A DNA stretch of 64,000 nt from Coriaria nepalensis (taxonomy: Eukaryota > Streptophyta > Magnoliopsida > Cucurbitales > Coriariaceae): NCBI GenBank assembly GCA_027186245.1, contig CP114481.1, forward strand, positions 1,374,001 to 1,438,000, given 5' to 3'. Position 1 is the first letter of the stretch. Each line of letters opens with the position of its first letter. Under the pieces are notes generated by a model. That model ran no database searches. It was not told the DNA's origin and was given only the letters and a program-made list of their open reading frames with translations. Position numbers and translations under genes: made by a program. This document shows, one piece after another, positions 60,478 through 64,000 of this stretch.

Positions 60478-61043
60478 TGTTATAAAATATACATGGTCAA
60501 AATTTTGACAAAGGAACAATAAGGCATTTTGTTTGGGCCAAAAGACCAGATGATGCGGGTTCTTGTAATTCAAGACCGTATGAAACAAATTTATTTCGTG
60601 TTGGAGGTCATTAAAATAACTATCACAAATAATTCTTTCTTCATTGGTACTCCAATATTCTAATTGAGCATGGTGATCTTGTACTTTCTCTTACCCATTT
60701 AGTATTTTGAGGCACAAGAATTTCTCTAAAGGTAATTCAAATTTATTTGGGATTTTTTTTTCTTCACCATCTCATGGAATTAACATATCAAAATTTTTTG
60801 AAATATATTTTGGGTCCATTAATAGATATTAGGTATACATTGGTGGTATAAGAGTACCAGCCATGCTGTTGAACTAATAGCATGACTTTACAACAACAAC
60901 AAATACAATGGATATTCCTATATTGTCAAAATGCAGAAGAAATACAAGGCAAAAATCCATTTCACCTGTGTGGAAATACGTATTGTAGATGAGTTTAATA
61001 ACTTTCTAGAAGAAAGAACTGATCTAAAGGTGTAGTTTAGAAG
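60478..61043 (+). pseudogene. Beta-amylase exons A+B, array unit 7
   Basis: Exon A 60478-60731 (254 nt) and exon B 60826-61043 (TGA at common position, donor AAG-GTAGG). Bases 60549-61167 are duplicated next to it as unit 8. Confidence 0.78.
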
Positions 61044-61786
61044 GTAGGAATTCCCTCTCAATAAATTTTCATATTTTTTATTCAGAATTTGCTTAAAAGT
61101 AAACATAGTTTTGTACATGAAATTGTTGTAATATGGAGGTTTCTAATGATGAGTTTTGATTCGATTAGATGATACGGGTTCTTGTAATTCAAGACCGTAT
61201 GAAACAAATTTATTTCGTATTGGAGGTCATTAAAATAACTATCACAAACAATTCTTTCTTCATTGGTACTCCAATATTCAAATTGAGCATGGTGATCTTG
61301 TACTTTCTCTTACCCATTTAGTATTTCGAGGCACAAGAATTTCTCTAAAGGTCATTCAAATTTATTTGGGATTTTTTTTTCTTCATCATCTCATGGAATT
61401 AACATATCAAAATTTTTTGAAATATATTTTGGGTCCATTAATAGATATTAGGTATACATCAGTGGTACAAGAGTACTAGCCATGCTGCTGAACTAATAGC
61501 ATGACTTTACAACAAGAAAAAATACAATGGATATTCCTATATTGTCAAAATGTAGAAGAAATACAAGGCAACAATCCATTTCACCTGTGTGGAAATACGT
61601 ATTGTAAATGAGTTTAATAACTTTCTAGAAGAAAGAACTAATCTAAATGTATAGTTTAGAAGGTAGGAATTCCCTCTCAAGAATTTTTCATATTTTTTAT
61701 TCAGAATTTGCTTAAAAGTAAACATAGTTTTGTACATGAAATTGTTGTAATATGGAGGTTTCTAATGATGAGTTTTGATTCGATTT
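60549..61786 (+). repeat. 619-bp tandem duplication inside the array
   Basis: 60549-61167 and 61168-61786 are adjacent, nearly identical copies, both ending GAGTTTTGATTCGATT. Confidence 0.85.
61168..61662 (+). pseudogene. Beta-amylase exons A+B, array unit 8 (recent duplicate)
   Basis: Exon A lacks its first third (61168-61350) because the duplication breakpoint lies inside it. Exon B 61445-61662. Nearly identical to unit 7. Confidence 0.8.
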
Positions 61787-62035
61787 GATCCCTATAGATC
61801 TGATTCAACTGTCCATAAATTTCCATCTCATTCAATAAAGGTATAGATTAAAGGTTGAATCCCCTTGAATAAATGACATAAGTACTCTTCATTAAACGAG
61901 AAGTCAATTTATAGAAGCTTGGATCAAGTTTTGAATTGATCCACATTGTATGTTTAAATGAGTTTAGATTCGTACAATTTAGACCCAATCCAAAATCTTT
62001 AATGAGTGCTAAGAAAATATTTTACATCAATGTAG

Positions 62036-62612
62036 TTTTATGATATGTACATGAGGAAAAGTTTTACAAAGACAGCCATAGTAATAGGGCATTATGTTTA
62101 GGCTAAAGAACCAAATGATGGATGCTCTTATAATCGAAGACCTTATGACTTAAGTTTATTTCCTATTGAAGGTCATTACAATAGCTATCACATGGAATCA
62201 TTCTTTTATTGGTACTCCACAATTCTAATTGAACATCGTCATCTTGTAATTTCTCATGCCCATTTAGTGTTTGAAGGCACAAATGTTTCTATAAAGGTAA
62301 TTCAATTCTATGTGAAATTTGCTTTTTCTCTATAGTTTCATAGGATTAACTTTTCAAAATTTTTTGAAATCTATTTTTGAACCATTAACAAATATCGGCT
62401 ATTTATACGTTGGTGGTACAAGAGTACCAGCCAAGCTGCATAATTAATAACATGATTTTACAACACAAACAATCATAATGAATATACTCCCATCGCGAAA
62501 GGCTGAAAGAGTATGGAGCAATAATCAATATCACTTACGTGGAAGTGCATACTATAGATTAGTTTAATAATTTTCAAGAAGCAAGATTTGATCCAGAGGT
62601 TTTACTTTGGCA
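62036..62612 (+). pseudogene. Beta-amylase exons A+B, array unit 9
   Basis: Exon A 62036-62296 (261 nt, TAG at the WAKG Trp, GT donor present). Exon B about 62392-62612 with altered acceptor and donor and TGA at the common position. Confidence 0.75.
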
Positions 62613-62982
62613 TGCAAGAATTCATTTTCAAGAATTATTAATATTTTTTATTCAGAAATTGTTTAAGAAGAAAAATAGTTTAGTAGATGAAATTTCTATA
62701 TTAGGGAGGTTTCAAATGATCAAATCCGTACGAGTCCAAACATATCCCAACGTGCCATGTGGACCAATCATGAAGTCGATCCAATTGTCTATAAATTGTC
62801 ATCTCATTTAATGAATGTACTTAATAAAGTCTCAAGCCCCTTCATTAAATGACATAACTACTCTTCATTAAAAGTGGTAGCAAATTATAGAAGCTTGATC
62901 GAGTTTTAAATCGGTCCACACTATATGCCCAACTGAGTATACTCCCTATTAAGCACCAAAAATATATTTTACATTGATGTAG

Positions 62983-63365
62983 TGTTATGATACATACATG
63001 GTTAAAATTTTGACAAAGACAATTGAAGCAATAGGCATTATGTTTGACCTAAGGGACCAGATGATACAAATTCTTATAATTCAAGATCTCATGAAACAAC
63101 TTTTTTTTTGTTGGGGGTTATTAAGATAGATATCATTGGCAATTCTTCCTTCATTGGTTCTCTACAATTCTAATTAAACATGATGATCTTGTACTTTCTC
63201 TTAGCCATTTAGTGTTTGAAGACACAAGAATTTCTATAAACGTAACTCAAATCTCTATGTAATTTTTTTTTTCTACATAGCCTCACAAGAGTAAATGTTC
63301 AAAATTTTCTTTAATATGTTTTTGACCCATAGACAGATATTAGATATACATTGGTGGTGCAAGAG
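62983..63365 (+). pseudogene. Beta-amylase exon A and stub of B, array unit 10
   Basis: Exon A 62983-63241 (259 nt) followed by the usual intron and only the first 29 nt of exon B (63337-63365), which then switches into the middle of exon A. Confidence 0.75.
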
Positions 63366-64000
63366 GGCATTATGTTTGACCTAAGGGACCAGATGATACA
63401 AATTCTTATAATTCAAGATCTCATGAAACAACTTTCTTTTTGTTGGAGGTTATTAAGATAGATATCATTGGCAATTCTTCCTTCATTGGTACTCTACAAT
63501 TCTAATTAAACATGATGATCTTGTACTTTCTCTTAGCCATTTAGTGTTTGAAAACACAAGAATTTTTATAAACGTAACTCAAATCTCTATGTAATTTTTT
63601 TTTTCTGCATAGCCTCACAAGAGTAAATGTTCAAAATTTTCTTTAATATGTTTTTGACCCATAGACAGATATTAGATATACATTGGTGGTGCAAGAGGGC
63701 ATTATGTTTGACCTAAGGGACCAGATGATACAAATTCTTATAATTCAAGATCTCATGAAACAACTTTCTTTTTGTTGGAGGTTATTAAGATAGATATCAT
63801 TGGCAATTCTTCCTTCATTGGTACTCTACAATTCTAATTAAACATGATGATCTTGTACTTTCTCTTAGCCATTTAGTGTTTGAAGACACAAGAATTTTTA
63901 TAAACGTAACTCAAATCTCTATGTAATTTTTTTTTCTGCATAGCCTCACAAGAGTAAATGTTCAAAATTTTCCTTAATATGTTTTTGACCCATAGACAGA
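63034..64000 (+). repeat. 332-bp sub-array at the window edge
   Basis: The word GGCATTATGTTTGACCTAAG recurs at 63034, 63366 and 63698, a regular 332-bp period with very high identity. Each subunit holds the last two thirds of exon A (63366-63573, 63698-63905), the intron and the first 29 nt of exon B. The third copy runs off the window. Confidence 0.9.

Larger units (their letters stand above)
54795..64000 (+). repeat. Tandem array of beta-amylase exon-pair units (~950 bp)
   Basis: At least nine units of about 0.7-1.0 kb in head-to-tail order, then shorter sub-repeats, continuing past the window edge. Read on the plus strand, each full unit holds exon A (87 codons, starting after an ...ATGCAG acceptor), an intron of about 90-100 bp (GTAACTC...CCATTAATAG), exon B (73 codons, ending CAG then GTAGGAATTCC), and about 430 bp of spacer. 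Exon A matches beta-amylase (MKSLTKAAKA-GH, WAKGPDDAGSYNSRP, ETSFF, GQFFLHWYS, VLSLAHLVFEGTRIAVK). Exon B matches the next part (GIHWWYKSTSHA-ELT, FYNTNNRDGY-PI, EMLKKY-ATINFTCV, DPEGLVWQ). No other beta-amylase exon is present in the window. All copies are degenerate. Confidence 0.88.

Noticed and set aside
63034..64000. CRISPR-like regular repeats
   Set aside because: Units are 332 bp, contiguous without unique spacers, in plant DNA, and derived from beta-amylase exons.
54795..64000. An intact beta-amylase gene
   Set aside because: Only two exon types are present, each with stops or frame lesions. Exons for the catalytic residues are absent from the window.

Overview
The window looks like nuclear DNA of a flowering plant, most likely a eudicot. 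It is very AT-rich. Its genes have spliced GT-AG introns (one looks GC-AG), typical plant families are present (class II trehalose-phosphate synthase, DUF641, KDEL receptor, STICHEL), and the space between genes is filled with decayed copia, LINE, Harbinger and MITE-like elements. I cannot name the species.

Layout. 1-7.9 kb: transposon debris (LTR primer-site and gag remnants on the minus strand, and a dead PIF/Harbinger transposase on the plus strand). 7.9-11.3 kb: AT-rich spacer with palindromic repeats and G-box-like motifs. 11.3-14.9 kb: an intact class II trehalose-6-phosphate synthase gene (TPS7-like, 3 coding exons, 850 aa). 15-20.8 kb: foldback elements, including a probable 1.8-kb non-autonomous DNA transposon packed with hairpins. 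20.9-22.2 kb: an intronless DUF641 gene (UNE1/GIL1 family, minus). 26.0-28.2 kb: an intact six-exon ERD2 KDEL receptor (minus, 215 aa). 29.3-30.1 kb: a broken 5' portion of a UBTD-type ubiquitin-domain gene. 30.5-46.9 kb: truncated copia elements in both orientations, an orphan RNase H relic, a candidate LTR and MITEs. 47.0-52.5 kb: an intact STICHEL-like gene (6 coding exons, 1060 aa). 52.9-54.8 kb: a LINE reverse-transcriptase relic (minus).

The most unusual part is the right end. From about 54.8 kb to the window edge (>9.2 kb) there is a tandem array with a period of about 950 bp. When read in frame with introns removed, each full unit carries the same two consecutive exons of a beta-amylase gene (87 and 73 codons), joined by an intron of about 90-100 bp and separated from the next pair by about 430 bp. 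That spacer contains an inverted-repeat element. Every copy is broken. Most copies share the same internal stop, so the founder was probably already dead when it was amplified. Later 619-bp and 332-bp sub-amplifications are nested in the array, which continues past the window.

The four intact genes have unrelated housekeeping or developmental roles: sugar-phosphate signalling, a DUF641 protein, ER protein retrieval, and trichome/cell shape. They do not form one pathway. The DUF641-ERD2 pair and the UBTD-STICHEL pair look like remnants of ancestral gene order shared with Arabidopsis (from memory, to be checked).
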